From contig NZ_JAGIOR010000001.1 in assembly GCF_017876795.1 (NCBI RefSeq), positions 4,552,501-4,616,500 on the forward strand: a stretch of 64,000 bases of DNA, in the 5' to 3' direction. The notes under the pieces are model-generated. The model did not search any database and was not told the DNA's origin. It was given only the letters and a program-made list of their open reading frames with translations. Origin of the DNA: Rhizobium leguminosarum (GTDB lineage Bacteria > Pseudomonadota > Alphaproteobacteria > Rhizobiales > Rhizobiaceae). Shown here piece by piece: positions 46,122 to 55,548 of the stretch (positions are counted from its first letter, which is position 1; every line of letters begins with the position of its first letter). Position numbers and translations under genes: made by a program.

Positions 46122-47954
46122 ATGCGGCAGAGAATTGCCATCCGTCTTCTTACGAGCGCAGCGCTTGCCGTTGTCCTTTCGCTGGGCGGTGTCGGCGGCG
46201 TCAACGCCGAGGATGCGGCTAAGGTGAGTGAAGCCGCAACGACCGACAGCTTCGATGCCGATAGCGTTACCACTTTCTCCGGCGCTTTTCTCGCGGCACG
46301 CACGGCCGATGTCGATCATGACTATGAAACGGCGATCGAACTCTACAAGAAGGCGCTGCAGATCGAGCCCGGCAATCCCGAGATCCGCCAGCGGCTGATG
46401 ATCTCGCTGCTGCTCAATGGCGACATCAAGGACGGCGTCAAATATGCCAACGACCTGAAGGGCGATCCGTCCGTCGAGCGCATTACCACGATCGTGCGCG
46501 GTATGGATGCCGTACGTCGTGATGACTACAAGACCGCCGAGACCATCCTCAAATATAACGGGCCGAACGATCTCGACCGGATGATGAACGACCTGCTGCT
46601 CGCCTGGGCCCGCGTCGGCGCCGGCCGCGGCAAGGAAGCGCTCGCCATGGTCGAGAAGATGAAGGGGCCGGACTGGGTCCGCATCTTCCAGAATTATAAT
46701 GCAGGCGCGATCGCCATCGCCACCGGCGACGTGAAATCCGCCCGAAAGCATCTGAACGATGCCGTGCTCGACAAGGAGGGAGGTGCTACGGCGCCCGACA
46801 CCTTCATGCGCGCAGTGATGGCGCTTGCCCGCCTCGAAGCAACACAAGGCAATAAGCAGAAGGCGCTCGACGCCGTCTCCGTGGGCGACAATCTACTGCC
46901 GAACTATGCGCCGCTGAACGCGCTGCGCGACAGTATCGAAAAGGATGAGAAGCAGGAGCAGCAGGTCAAGACGGCCGAAGAAGGGGCTGCCGGCGTGCTG
47001 TTTTCGGTCGGCGGCGCGCTGAACCGCGACGGCGCCGAGGACATCGTCTCGCTTTACCTGCAGACGGCCAATGCGCTCGACCCGAACAGCGCCGATACGC
47101 TGGTTCTGCTCGGCGGCATCGCCGAGAAGCAGAACCAGATGGACCGCGCCATTGCGCTCTACAAGAAGGTGCCGGAGAATTCGCCGATGCGGCGCATCTC
47201 CGAGCTGCAGCTCGGCCTCGCCCTTGCCCAGGGCGGCAAGGTGGACGAGGCGCGCAAGCACCTGCAGGCGCTGATCGCCTCCGACCCGAAGGACATCCGC
47301 AGCTACCTCGCCTATGGCAGCGTGCTCTCCGACGCCAAGGACTACGAGGCGATGGCGGCCAATTACGACAAGGCCGTCGAAGCGATCGGTCCGATTCCCG
47401 GCCGTGTCAACTGGAGCGTCTTCTTCCAGCGCGGCATCGCCTATGAGCGGCTGAAGAAGTGGGACCAGGCGGAACCGAACTTCCGCAAGGCCCTGGAGCT
47501 CAATCCCGACCAGCCGCAGGTGCTGAACTATCTCGGCTATTCCTGGATCGACATGAACCGGAACCTCGACGAAGGTCTCGGCATGATCAAGAAGGCCGTC
47601 GACCTTCGCCCCGACGATGGCTACATCATCGATTCGCTCGGCTGGGCCTATTTCCGCCTCAACCGCTTCGACGACGCCGTCGACGAACTGGAACGGGCAG
47701 CCCAGATCAAGGCTGGCGACGCGACGATCAACGACCATCTCGGCGATGCCTATTGGCGTGTCGGCCGCAAGCTCGAAGCCGTGTATCAGTGGAACCGGGC
47801 GCTCGCCTCCGAGCCCGAAGCCGCCGAGATCCCGAAGATCAAGGACAAGGTCGCCAATGGCCTGCCTGCCGCCAGCGACGACGCCAAAGCGGCCGACAAG
47901 AAGCAGCCTGATCCGGCACCGGTCACCCCGCCGCCGGTCGACAAGAAATCCTGA
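46122..47954 (+). CDS. Tetratricopeptide repeat exported protein
   Basis: 610 residues. Signal peptide (IRLLTSAALAVVLSLGGVGGVNA), then TPR-type helical repeats across the whole protein; the clearest are DHDYETAIELYKKALQIEPG, DQAEPNFRKALELNPDQP and FDDAVDELERAAQIKAGD. It ends in a Pro/Lys-rich tail (PDPAPVTPPPVDKKS). TPR scaffolds mediate protein contacts in the periplasm or at the envelope; the partner is unknown. AAAGG precedes the ATG. Ten bases separate it from ispE, so both are probably co-transcribed. Confidence 0.9.
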   Translation: MRQRIAIRLLTSAALAVVLSLGGVGGVNAEDAAKVSEAATTDSFDADSVTTFSGAFLAARTADVDHDYETAIELYKKALQIEPGNPEIRQRLMISLLLNGDIKDGVKYANDLKGDPSVERITTIVRGMDAVRRDDYKTAETILKYNGPNDLDRMMNDLLLAWARVGAGRGKEALAMVEKMKGPDWVRIFQNYNAGAIAIATGDVKSARKHLNDAVLDKEGGATAPDTFMRAVMALARLEATQGNKQKALDAVSVGDNLLPNYAPLNALRDSIEKDEKQEQQVKTAEEGAAGVLFSVGGALNRDGAEDIVSLYLQTANALDPNSADTLVLLGGIAEKQNQMDRAIALYKKVPENSPMRRISELQLGLALAQGGKVDEARKHLQALIASDPKDIRSYLAYGSVLSDAKDYEAMAANYDKAVEAIGPIPGRVNWSVFFQRGIAYERLKKWDQAEPNFRKALELNPDQPQVLNYLGYSWIDMNRNLDEGLGMIKKAVDLRPDDGYIIDSLGWAYFRLNRFDDAVDELERAAQIKAGDATINDHLGDAYWRVGRKLEAVYQWNRALASEPEAAEIPKIKDKVANGLPAASDDAKAADKKQPDPAPVTPPPVDKKS

Positions 47955-47964
47955 CGGGCGAGAC

Positions 47965-48861
47965 ATGCCTGACGAGGGCTTATCAGGCGCTTTCAGCGTC
48001 ACCGAAGAGGCTCGCGCGAAGATCAACCTCGCCCTGCATGTGACGGGCCAGCGGGCAGATGGTTATCATCTGCTCGATATGCTGGTCACTTTCGCAGATT
48101 GTGGCGACCGGCTGAGCTTCATGCGCTCGCCGGCCGACGCCTTCTCCCTGTCGGGCCGGTTTGGCGAGACGCTTGCCGGCGACGGCGACGCCAATCTGGT
48201 GCTACGGGCGCGTGATCTGTTGCGCGCGGCGGTCGGCCCCCTCGCCTTTCCCGTTCACATCCACTTGGAAAAGAACCTGCCGATCGCCTCCGGCATCGGC
48301 GGCGGCTCGGCCGATGCAGCGGCGACACTGCGTGGGCTGGTGCGGCTCTGGGACACGGCCTTGCCCGTGGAGACGCTCGCAGCCATCGCGCTGCAGCTCG
48401 GCGCCGACGTACCGATGTGCCTTGAGAGCCGGCCGCTAATTGCCCGCGGCATCGGTGAACAGATCGAAGCCGTGCCGGATCTGCCTGCCTTTGCCATGCT
48501 GCTCGCCAACCCGCTGAAGGGCGTCTCGACGCCCGAGGTTTTCCGCCAACTGACGACAAAGAACAATCAGGCTCTGAACCTGGCTGCGGATCTCGCTGGG
48601 CGTGCCGACTGGCTCGCGGCGATCGGTGCTGCCCGTAACGACCTGGAGCCGCCGGCGCGCGATCTCGTGCCTGAGATCGCGGCGATCTCGGCGATGCTGC
48701 AGGCGCGCGGCGCGCTTTTGGCTCGTATGTCCGGTTCCGGCGCCACCTGTTTCGGGATCTTTTCGACCATGGCGGCCGCGCAAGATGCGGCGGTAGCTCT
48801 TCACGCCGAGCGGCCTGACTGGTATTTCCAGGTAACGGAAACGATTTCGGGAGGCATGTGA
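47965..48861 (+). CDS. ispE: 4-diphosphocytidyl-2-C-methyl-D-erythritol kinase
   Basis: 298 residues. The GHMP kinase ATP-binding motif PIASGIGGGSADAAATLRGL and the opening ARAKINLALHVTGQRADGYHLL are characteristic, with the final MSGSGATCFGIF. It phosphorylates CDP-ME in the non-mevalonate isoprenoid pathway. The ATG at 47965 follows GGCGAG and the TPR gene. Its stop overlaps the moaB start by one base (TGATG). Confidence 0.95.
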   Translation: MPDEGLSGAFSVTEEARAKINLALHVTGQRADGYHLLDMLVTFADCGDRLSFMRSPADAFSLSGRFGETLAGDGDANLVLRARDLLRAAVGPLAFPVHIHLEKNLPIASGIGGGSADAAATLRGLVRLWDTALPVETLAAIALQLGADVPMCLESRPLIARGIGEQIEAVPDLPAFAMLLANPLKGVSTPEVFRQLTTKNNQALNLAADLAGRADWLAAIGAARNDLEPPARDLVPEIAAISAMLQARGALLARMSGSGATCFGIFSTMAAAQDAAVALHAERPDWYFQVTETISGGM

Positions 48862-49412
48862 TGGCAGGTCTGGGCGAAAAGCGGCCTTTCATCGCCGTCG
48901 GCATCGCGATTCTCACAGTTTCGGATACGCGCACGCCGGAGACGGACAAGTCAGGCGACACGCTGGCGGAACGAATCACCGAGGCGGGCCACAGGCTGGT
49001 CGACCGGGCGATCGTGCCTGACGATCGGGAGAAAATCGCAGCCCGGGTGAAGGCCTGGACCGAACGGGACGAGATCGACGTCGTCATCACCACCGGCGGC
49101 ACCGGCTTTACCGGCCGCGATGTGACGCCTGAGGCGCTGGAACCGTTGTTCGAAAAGCGCATGGACGGCTTTTCCGCCATCTTCCACCGCATCTCCTATG
49201 AGAAGATCGGCACGGCGACGATCCAGTCGCGCGCCACGGCAGGTGTGGCCAACGCCACCTTCATTTTCGCGCTGCCGGGCTCGCCGGGCGCCTGCCGGGA
49301 TGCCTGGGACGGCATTTTGAAAGGGCAGCTCGACTACCGCAGCGCGCCGTGCAATTTCGTTGAAATCATGCCGCGTCTGGACGAGCATTTGAAACGCGGC
49401 GCGGCGAAATAA
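48861..49412 (+). CDS. moaB: Molybdenum cofactor biosynthesis protein B
   Basis: 183 residues. The MoCF_biosynth domain shows ILTVSDTRTPETDKSGDTLAE and TTGGTGFTGRDVTPEALEPL, with FALPGSPGACRDAWDGIL at the C-terminal side. MoaB/MogA proteins adenylylate molybdopterin before Mo insertion. Overlaps ispE by one base and has GGGAGG just before the start. The stop codon at 49410-49412 abuts palindrome M1. Confidence 0.93.
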   Translation: MAGLGEKRPFIAVGIAILTVSDTRTPETDKSGDTLAERITEAGHRLVDRAIVPDDREKIAARVKAWTERDEIDVVITTGGTGFTGRDVTPEALEPLFEKRMDGFSAIFHRISYEKIGTATIQSRATAGVANATFIFALPGSPGACRDAWDGILKGQLDYRSAPCNFVEIMPRLDEHLKRGAAK

Positions 49413-49488
49413 TGCATGTCGCCCGGGAGTGTGCCGCGGTTCCGGGATACCGACATTGATAAAACAACTAAAGTGCGTCGCACTTTAG
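49412..49488. repeat. Palindromes M1 (49412-49459) and M2 (49468-49488)
   Basis: M1: atgcatgtcg with an inner stem cccggga / tccggga and the loop gtgtgccgcgg, in the orientation opposite to the copies at 23.5 kb. M2: ctaaagtgcg-t-cgcactttag, a 21-base perfect palindrome with one central base. The moaB stop abuts the left end of M1, and the stop of the small secreted gene on the other strand (49485-49487) lies inside M2. Confidence 0.75.
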
Positions 49489-49808
49489 AATTCGCTAATG
49501 GCAAGGCCCGGCAAAGCGGGCATCGTTTCCCAGCTGTCACCCGATAGCAGGATGCAGCTGATGCCATGAACATCCGTGACGACGAGTGTCCAGGTTCCGC
49601 TTTCGGCGGCATAGACCTCGAGAACGGCGTTCTGGTTGACCAGGCCGACTGCCGTCAGCTTTTCAGCGAAGTTCCTGTCGAGGAAATTGACGACGTCGGA
49701 TCGGCCTGCGCAACTGAGCATCGTCTGCGATGCTATCGAATGCGGATGCGCGATCATCAATGTCGGCAATATGACGGCCAGCAGGCCGTAGACCATACCG
49801 TGTGCCAT
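49485..49808 (-). CDS. Small exported hypothetical protein
   Basis: 107 residues. A hydrophobic N-terminus (MVYGLLAVILPTLMIAHPHS) is probably a signal peptide; the rest is a beta-rich domain (VVNFLDRNFAEKLTAVGLVN, LVVTDVHGISCILLSGDSW). A perfect Shine-Dalgarno AAAGGAGG lies seven bases before the ATG at 49808, which fixes the start although the frame extends to 49961. The family is not recognised; similar small proteins are common in rhizobia. Its stop codon is within palindrome M2. Confidence 0.75.
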   Translation of the reverse strand: MAHGMVYGLLAVILPTLMIAHPHSIASQTMLSCAGRSDVVNFLDRNFAEKLTAVGLVNQNAVLEVYAAESGTWTLVVTDVHGISCILLSGDSWETMPALPGLAISEF

Positions 49809-49988
49809 GACGCACCTCCTTTCGCCGGGACCCCGGCAGAAGAGGAGATTTTCGCTGACCTGTTCCGCCGTCCACCGGCATTCCATGGCCATCCGTTGCG
49901 AAGCGAGGCGCTTCCGCGGCGCCATGGGCGAATTATAGCGCAAAATCCCATTGGGCGCCATCTTTGTGCGATAGTGGGGAGCGCAATG

Positions 49989-50507
49989 CTACCGCGCGGC
50001 TCTGGCGACCCAGGACGGAATCAGTTCGCTGGCGAGCTTGCGCGGCTTCTGGCCCTTGGCGAACTCAGCAAGGCGCATGCCGCTATGCGCAGCGGATAGC
50101 GCCTGCTTCTTCGGTATCAGCAAACCAAGCTCCAGCGGCGGCACGGCCCGGCCGAGGCGCTGGAGGAACGGGCGCCGGTAGCCTCGCGAAGCGGTGAAGC
50201 GCGCCGGCAGCTTATTCAGCGCGACATATTCGGCGATCTCATCGATCCAGCCGGCCTGGGGTCTGGCGCCCGGCTCAACGAAAAGCAGCCATTCGCCGCG
50301 GGCGGAGCGGACGATGTCCTTGATATCCCATTGCAAATGGAAGCGGCAGCCGGCGGCGTCGGCGACCCGCGAGGTGCCGTCGCGCGAGCCGTGATCGAGC
50401 ACGACCACATCGCTGACGAGCCCCTCCACCGCGCCTGCCACCAATACCGATAGGGTCTGCGCCAGCTCAGATTCCTGATCCTGACATTCGAGAACAACCG
50501 TCAACAT
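49989..50507 (-). CDS. Short GT2-type glycosyltransferase-like protein
   Basis: 172 residues. The N-terminal Rossmann-like half has VLECQDQESELAQTL and VVVLDHGSRDGTSRVAD, i.e. the GT-A nucleotide-sugar segment with the D-x-S-x-D pattern; WLLFVEPGARPQAGWIDEI follows. It stops after about 170 residues, shorter than usual GT2 enzymes (>220), and lacks a clear QxxRW-type acceptor motif, so it may be truncated or a specialised small transferase. No membrane segments. It stands alone, divergent from the radical SAM gene. Confidence 0.65.
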   Translation of the reverse strand: MLTVVLECQDQESELAQTLSVLVAGAVEGLVSDVVVLDHGSRDGTSRVADAAGCRFHLQWDIKDIVRSARGEWLLFVEPGARPQAGWIDEIAEYVALNKLPARFTASRGYRRPFLQRLGRAVPPLELGLLIPKKQALSAAHSGMRLAEFAKGQKPRKLASELIPSWVARAAR

Positions 50508-50646
50508 TGCCTATTCATAATGCGCCGCACAAATTTTTGCCAGCGGCGTTTTCCGCATTTTGTTCTTGCATTGTTCTTGTTTTGCGGATAGGAATTTAAT
50601 CATCAAAACGGGCGGGAGCGATGGCTTTCCGTCGCGGGAGAATCCG

Positions 50647-51804
50647 ATGAGAGAGCAGTCCCTGGCAGGGCAGGCCGCATTCGCGCCCGCCAACACGGCA
50701 GATATTGCCGATGCGATGATCGTGTCTTCCGGCCTGCGGATCGAGGTCGATCGGCGGCGCGGGCGTGGGGCGGGACTGAACCCGACGGGGCGGTTCGAGG
50801 CGCTGCAGCGGGAAACCTTCGATGACGGCTGGCAGACGCTGGAAGAGCTTCCACCGTTTAAGACGGACGTGCAGATCGAGAAACCGCGCACGGCCATCAC
50901 CCGCAACGAATCGCCGGATATTCCCTTCGACCGATCGATCAATCCCTATCGCGGCTGCGAACACGGATGCATCTATTGTTTCGCCCGGCCGACACACGCC
51001 TATATGGGGCTTTCGGCGGGGCTCGATTTCGAGACGAAGCTGTTTGCCAAGCCGGATGCGGCAAAACTGCTGGAGCGGGAACTGGCCAAGCCGGGTTACA
51101 AGGTGCGGGCGATCGCGATCGGCACCAATACCGACCCCTATCAGCCGATCGAAAAGGAGTGGCGCGTCATGCGCGGCATTCTCGAGGTCTTGAACAAGGC
51201 GAACCATCCGGTATCGATCGTCACCAAGTCGGCGATGATCCTGAGGGATCTCGATATTCTGCAGGATATGGCGGCGAAGAACCTGGTGCGCGTCGGCATC
51301 TCCGTGACCACACTCGACCGCAAGCTTGCCCGGACGATGGAGCCGCGCGCCGCCACGCCGCCGCGCCGGCTGGAGACCATTCACACGCTGTCGGAAGCAG
51401 GCATCCAGACAGCTGTGATGGCCGCCCCGCTCATTCCGGCGCTCAACGATCACGAGCTGGAACGCATCCTCGAATCGGCCAAGGCGGCCGGCGCCGCCGA
51501 GGCGAGCTATGTCATCCTGAGACTGCCGCTCGAGGTCAGCCCGCTGTTTCGCGACTGGCTGCTGCAGCATTACCCCGATCGTTACCGGCATGTGATGTCG
51601 CTGGTGCGCTCGATGCGCGGCGGCAAGGACTATGATTCCGAATTCGGCAAGCGCATGAAGGGTGCCGGTCCATATGCCTGGCAGATCGCTCGGCGCTTTG
51701 AAATGGCGGCAAGACGTTTCGGCCTGACGCGGCGCGGCATGCCGTTGCGCGACGATCTGTTCGTGCCGCCTGATGGTAGCGGTGTGCAACTGTCACTGCT
51801 GTAA
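50647..51804 (+). CDS. PA0069 family radical SAM protein
   Basis: 385 residues. The radical SAM cluster cysteines are in CEHGCIYCFARPTH; PYRGCEHGC and TNTDPYQPIEKEW, TKSAMILRDLDIL and VSVTTLDRKLARTMEPR continue the SPL-like TIM-barrel domain, which resembles spore photoproduct lyase-type proteins. No characterised reaction is known for the PA0069 branch. GGGAG precedes the ATG at 50647; a longer frame from 50560 is unlikely. The substrate is open. Confidence 0.88.
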   Translation: MREQSLAGQAAFAPANTADIADAMIVSSGLRIEVDRRRGRGAGLNPTGRFEALQRETFDDGWQTLEELPPFKTDVQIEKPRTAITRNESPDIPFDRSINPYRGCEHGCIYCFARPTHAYMGLSAGLDFETKLFAKPDAAKLLERELAKPGYKVRAIAIGTNTDPYQPIEKEWRVMRGILEVLNKANHPVSIVTKSAMILRDLDILQDMAAKNLVRVGISVTTLDRKLARTMEPRAATPPRRLETIHTLSEAGIQTAVMAAPLIPALNDHELERILESAKAAGAAEASYVILRLPLEVSPLFRDWLLQHYPDRYRHVMSLVRSMRGGKDYDSEFGKRMKGAGPYAWQIARRFEMAARRFGLTRRGMPLRDDLFVPPDGSGVQLSLL

Positions 51805-51811
51805 CCGTTTG

Positions 51812-51944
51812 TTTTACGCAATTCTTGGCAAAGGCGCTTCGCGCTTTGCCCCGGGGAAAACCGCGAGGTACTTTTCCTGGAATTGATCTGACCTTTTACG
51901 CAATTCCGGACGGAGAACCTCAAGGCACTTTTCCTGGAATTGCT
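51812..51944. repeat. Tandem imperfect repeat with inverted gcaattcc/ggaattgc arms
   Basis: Unit 1 (51812-51885) and unit 2 (51894-51944) both begin ttttacgcaattc and end acttttcctggaattg. Within unit 2 gcaattcc and ggaattgc are inverted. Unit 1 has an insert that is itself a hairpin (ggcaaag...ctttgcc, 51827-51850). The repeats lie between the radical SAM and rnhB genes; the remainder of 51945-52107 shows nothing else. Confidence 0.65.
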
Positions 51945-52107
51945 TGAAGCTTGCGCATCGGCCCATCGAGAACCCGCCCTGTTTTCGAACTCCGAGCGCA
52001 ATTCCCGCGGATGGGCCTGACCGCCACCATCCGCCGGACCCGGTCCCCGACCGCCGCCCTGATCGGGGACTTGCGGGCAATCGGGTTGGCGTGCGAGGTT
52101 CCGCCGC

Positions 52108-52797
52108 ATGAAACCTCGCACGCCACCCGATTCTCCCCTGCTTTTCCAAGCGGTTCCGCTGGTGCCGGATTTCCGGCTGGAACTCAAAGCCCGCAAGGCC
52201 GGCCACTGGCCGGTCGCCGGCGCCGACGAGGCAGGCCGCGGGCCGCTGGCCGGGCCGGTCGTCGCAGCCGCCGTCATCCTCGATCCGAAGCGCATCCCTG
52301 AAGGTCTGAACGATTCCAAGCAGCTTTCGGCGCAACGGCGCGAGGAGTTGTTCATGCAGATCCTGGCGACCGCCACCGTCGCGATCGCCTCCTCCAGCTC
52401 GACGCGCATCGACGAGACCGATATCCGCAAGGCGAGCCTCGACGCCATGCGCCGCGCCATCTGCAGCCTCGCCATCCCGGCAAGCTACGTGCTGACCGAC
52501 GGGCTCGACGTGCCGCCCGGCCTCGATTGCCCGGGACAGGCGGTGGTCAAGGGTGATGCCCGTTCGGTCTCGATCGCCGCCGCCTCGATCGTCGCCAAGG
52601 TGACGCGCGACCGGATGATGGCCCGGGTCCATCGGGTGTTTCCGGATTACGGCTTTGCCGCACATGTAGGTTACGGCACGGCGCAGCACCGCGCCGGTAT
52701 CGAGAAGCATGGCCCCTGCTCCCTGCACCGGATGAGTTTTAGGCCGTTGCGGAAGGTCGAGGACGGTCCCGAGACGGACGAGCTGATTTCGGAATAG
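52108..52797 (+). CDS. rnhB: Ribonuclease HII
   Basis: 229 residues. [21 protein letters not shown] holds the first acidic catalytic residues (DE), with [26 protein letters not shown] and the closing [24 protein letters not shown]. It cleaves RNA in RNA/DNA hybrids, including single ribonucleotides. GAGG lies upstream of the start. Its C-terminal tail ([13 protein letters not shown]) is short, as expected. Confidence 0.94.
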   Translation: MKPRTPPDSPLLFQAVPLVPDFRLELKARKAGHWPVAGADEAGRGPLAGPVVAAAVILDPKRIPEGLNDSKQLSAQRREELFMQILATATVAIASSSSTRIDETDIRKASLDAMRRAICSLAIPASYVLTDGLDVPPGLDCPGQAVVKGDARSVSIAAASIVAKVTRDRMMARVHRVFPDYGFAAHVGYGTAQHRAGIEKHGPCSLHRMSFRPLRKVEDGPETDELISE

Positions 52798-52833
52798 GCC
52801 TGCTCAGAAGAAAAGGCCTGAGACTGTCGAGAA

Positions 52834-53003
52834 CTGCCCCTCATCCGGCTGCCGCCACCGACCGGGGTCGAGCCGCGGGTCTCGACCCGTCCTTCTGACC
52901 CCCGTAAACGGGGCGAAGGGAATATGCAGCAACCTCTCCGTTTCCCATCCCACCTCTCGCAGGGTACGTCCCCTCTCCCGTCATCAGAACGGGGAGAGGG
53001 TTA
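52834..53003. repeat. RIME-like mosaic element, copy 3
   Basis: Same order as the copy at 11793-11945: gcccctcatccggctgccg, the stem gggtcgag/ctcgaccc, ccccgtaaacgggg, then a longer tail that ends in the hairpin cctctcccg...cggggagagg. It follows rnhB at 36 bases and precedes M1/M2 palindromes. Confidence 0.75.
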
Positions 53004-53005
53004 AA

Positions 53006-53108
53006 GCATGTCGCGCAAAAGTGTGCAGCGGTTTTGCGATAACGACATGCGAGAAAACAAAGACCTAAAGCGCGAGGAGCGAATCTGAAAGATTGGGACG
53101 CGCTTTAG
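53006..53108. repeat. Palindromes M1 (53006-53050) and M2 (53065-53108)
   Basis: M1: gcatgtcg / cgacatgc with inner stem cgcaaaa / ttttgcg and loop gtgtgcagcgg. M2: ctaaagcgcg / cgcgctttag around 24 bases. The same two modules, in the same order and joined by an A-rich linker (aaaacaa), are found at 49412-49488. 53109-53194 holds nothing else I can support. Confidence 0.7.
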
Positions 53109-53194
53109 GGTGAGGGGCAAACCTTGCGGTCGAAGCGGACCAGACAAGGGCGGCACACGCCTCGGACACGCGAGGAGCGAACTTCTCAACAAAG

Positions 53195-53221
53195 AAAAGG
53201 CCGGGACATGCCCGGCCTTTT
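53195..53221 (-). terminator. Terminator of the F0 ATP synthase operon
   Basis: aaaaggccggg and cccggcctttt form an 11-bp stem with a five-base loop. On the minus strand the tail is ttttctttg, 21 bases beyond the atpF stop codon. Confidence 0.88.
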
Positions 53222-53241
53222 CCTTATTCCGTTCGAAACGC

Positions 53242-53733
53242 TCAGTTGAGCCGCGTCTTGACCTGGCCGACGGCATTGCCGAAGAGTTCGGACTGGACCT
53301 TGGCATCAGCCTGCTTTGCGAGCACCGTTTCTGCGGCCGCGATTGCGAGATCGACGGCAGCGGAACGGACCGCCTTCATCGCCTCGGCCTCGGCCTGCTT
53401 GATCTTCTGCTCGGAAAGCGCCGTGCGGTTGGCGACGAATTCTTCCGTCTTCTTCTTCGCCTCAGTGGTCAGCATTTCTGCTTCGCGCTCGGCGGCGGCA
53501 ACGATGTGGGCCGCTTCGGCTTCCGCTTCCTTGCGCTTGCGCTGGTATTCGGCGAGCAGGTGCTGGGCCTCCTCGCGCAGGCGCTTGGCTTCGGCCAATT
53601 CGTTGCGGATCTGGTCGGCGCGGTCGTCGAGCGACCGTGCCATCATGCCCGGAACCTTCAGGTAAACGACCAGCGCCAGGAAGAGGACGAGGCCGACAAA
53701 GGCGAAGAAAGTCGCGTCAAAAGCAAATTCCAT
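53242..53733 (-). CDS. atpF: F0F1 ATP synthase subunit b
   Basis: 163 residues. N-terminal membrane helix (FFAFVGLVLFLALVVYLKVPG) followed by a long charged coiled coil (about 35-150) that forms the peripheral stator stalk. AAGGAGG lies before the ATG within the end of the b' gene, three bases away from its stop. Last gene of the F0 operon. Confidence 0.95.
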   Translation of the reverse strand: MEFAFDATFFAFVGLVLFLALVVYLKVPGMMARSLDDRADQIRNELAEAKRLREEAQHLLAEYQRKRKEAEAEAAHIVAAAEREAEMLTTEAKKKTEEFVANRTALSEQKIKQAEAEAMKAVRSAAVDLAIAAAETVLAKQADAKVQSELFGNAVGQVKTRLN

Positions 53734-53736
53734 CGA

Positions 53737-54360
53737 TCAAGCCTCCTTCTTGGCTGCCGCGACGGCAGCGGCGACATCGGCCTTGGCAACGGTGCCGCCG
53801 ATCAACTGATCGACGACGGCAGCCGCGGTTTCTTCGGCAATGGTGCCGACATCGGCAAAGGCCTTGGCCTTGATCTCTCCGATGCGGAGTTCGGCAGCCT
53901 TGATCTTTTCCGACAGGCTCGCCTCGACAGCGCGGCGATCCTCTTCGGCCTTGGCCTTGGCGGCATCGCGTGCGGCAGCGCCGATCGCGTTGGATTTGGC
54001 GCGGGCAGCGGCCAGTTCAGCTTCATAGGTCCGGACGGCAGCGTCGGCTTCCGCCTTCAGGCGGCCTGCTTCTTCCAGGTCCTGGGAAATGCGCGTGTGA
54101 CGCTGATCGAGGATCGCCCCGATGCGCGGCGCGATGACCTTTTGCATAAGCAAATAGAAGACGCCGAACGTGATCACCAGCCAGAGCAGCTGAGACGCGA
54201 AGGTCGTCGAATCGAAAGGCGGGAACGGGCCGCGGGCGTGTCCGCCTTCGGCAACACCGGTCTCGGTATGGACCTCGCCTGCGGCCGGAGCGGCATGCGC
54301 ATCCGTACCCGTCGCTGCCGCCGGTGCTTCTTCAGCGTAAGCCGGGGTCACAAAAAACAT
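53737..54360 (-). CDS. F0F1 ATP synthase subunit b'
   Basis: 207 residues. An Ala/His-rich N-terminal extension ([18 protein letters not shown]) precedes the membrane helix ([23 protein letters not shown]) and the stator coiled coil (60-200). Alphaproteobacteria carry two unequal b subunits; this is the b' form (often atpF2 or atpG). GGAGG six bases upstream fixes ATG at 54360 rather than the GTG at 54366. Confidence 0.93.
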   Translation of the reverse strand: MFFVTPAYAEEAPAAATGTDAHAAPAAGEVHTETGVAEGGHARGPFPPFDSTTFASQLLWLVITFGVFYLLMQKVIAPRIGAILDQRHTRISQDLEEAGRLKAEADAAVRTYEAELAAARAKSNAIGAAARDAAKAKAEEDRRAVEASLSEKIKAAELRIGEIKAKAFADVGTIAEETAAAVVDQLIGGTVAKADVAAAVAAAKKEA

Positions 54361-54437
54361 TCTCACCTCCAGGTGGACTGCAAATGCAAAGGATCACGGC
54401 TTGCGGTCGCAGGCCGTGATCCATCTATTCGCCGATA

Positions 54438-54665
54438 TCAGACGGCGAAGAGGAGGAGGAGAGCGATGAGCAGCGAGAAGATGCCCAGAGCTTCCGTAAC
54501 GGCGAAACCGAATACCAGACGGCCGAACTGGGCGTCAGCAGCAGACGGATTGCGCAGTGCGCCGGAGAGGTAGCTGCCGAAAATATTGCCGAGGCCGAGA
54601 GCCGTACCGGCCATACCAAAGCAAGCCAGGCCTGCACCGATGTACTTTGCTGCTTCCGCTTCCAT
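54438..54665 (-). CDS. atpE: F0F1 ATP synthase subunit c
   Basis: 75 residues, two helices around the polar loop with RNPSA. The first helix is [20 protein letters not shown]; the second carries the essential carboxylate in [19 protein letters not shown] (Glu). The ring of c subunits conducts protons in F0. AAAGGAG precedes the ATG. A longer in-frame start at 54776 is not credible. Confidence 0.96.
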   Translation of the reverse strand: MEAEAAKYIGAGLACFGMAGTALGLGNIFGSYLSGALRNPSAADAQFGRLVFGFAVTEALGIFSLLIALLLLFAV

Positions 54666-54733
54666 GTTGAACTCCTTTGAAATGGTTGTTGCGGCGAATG
54701 ACTGACGCCCTCGAGACGTCGATGTCGTTATCC

Positions 54734-55486
54734 TTAGTGCCCGCCCGGATGGATTGCGTCGTTGAGGTACATGCAAGTCAGCACCGCAAAGACGTAAGCC
54801 TGAAGGAAGGCGACGAGGAACTCGAGACCGGTCAGGGCGACGGTCATGATGAGGGGAAGAACGGCGCCGCCGACACCGAGAGCACCCAGGGTTCCAAGCG
54901 AGGCGACGAAGCCTGCGAACACTTTGAGCGTGATGTGACCAGCGAGCATGTTGGCGAAAAGACGAACCGAGAGTGAAATCGGACGCGACAGGAAGGAGAT
55001 GATTTCGATCGTCACCACCAGCGGCAGCAGCGCGCCCGGCACGCCGTGCGGTACGAAGAGATTGAGGAAGCGGAAATCGTGCTTATAGAAACCGTAGACG
55101 ATGACGGTGCCGATGACCAGCAGGGCAAGGGCGAAGGTCACGATGATCTGGCTCGTCACCGTGAAGAAATACGGGAACATGCCGAGCAGGTTCGCCGTCA
55201 GCACGAACATGAACAGCGAGAAGACCAAAGGGAAGAATTTCATTCCCTGCTTGCCGGCGCCTTCCTTCAGCATGTTGGCGATGAATTCATAAGACATTTC
55301 CGCGACCGACTGCGAACGGCCCGGCACGATGGCGCGGTTCGAGGTGGCGAAATAGAGAAAGCCGACGGCAACGGCAGCCGAAGCGGCCATGAAAAGCGAT
55401 GCGTTGGTGAACGAAAAATCAATTCCGCCGATTTCGATCGGGACAATCTTCTGGATCAGGAACTGATGAGTCGGATCGTTAGACAC
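54734..55486 (-). CDS. atpB: F0F1 ATP synthase subunit a
   Basis: 250 residues with five to six transmembrane helices. The proton-channel Arg is in [18 protein letters not shown] and the partner helix is [20 protein letters not shown]. It has a GTG start with GAGAGAAC upstream. Placed between atpI and atpE, as usual. Confidence 0.96.
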   Translation of the reverse strand: MSNDPTHQFLIQKIVPIEIGGIDFSFTNASLFMAASAAVAVGFLYFATSNRAIVPGRSQSVAEMSYEFIANMLKEGAGKQGMKFFPLVFSLFMFVLTANLLGMFPYFFTVTSQIIVTFALALLVIGTVIVYGFYKHDFRFLNLFVPHGVPGALLPLVVTIEIISFLSRPISLSVRLFANMLAGHITLKVFAGFVASLGTLGALGVGGAVLPLIMTVALTGLEFLVAFLQAYVFAVLTCMYLNDAIHPGGH

Positions 55487-55548
55487 CGCTTGTTCTCTCT
55501 CTTTGGCCCGCAGGACGCGGGGTCATTGCACTGGACCGGAACCGGTCC

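Noticed and set aside
53110..54573. 487-codon plus-strand frame over the b and b' genes
   Set aside because: Shadow of the ATP synthase genes that also runs through a terminator.
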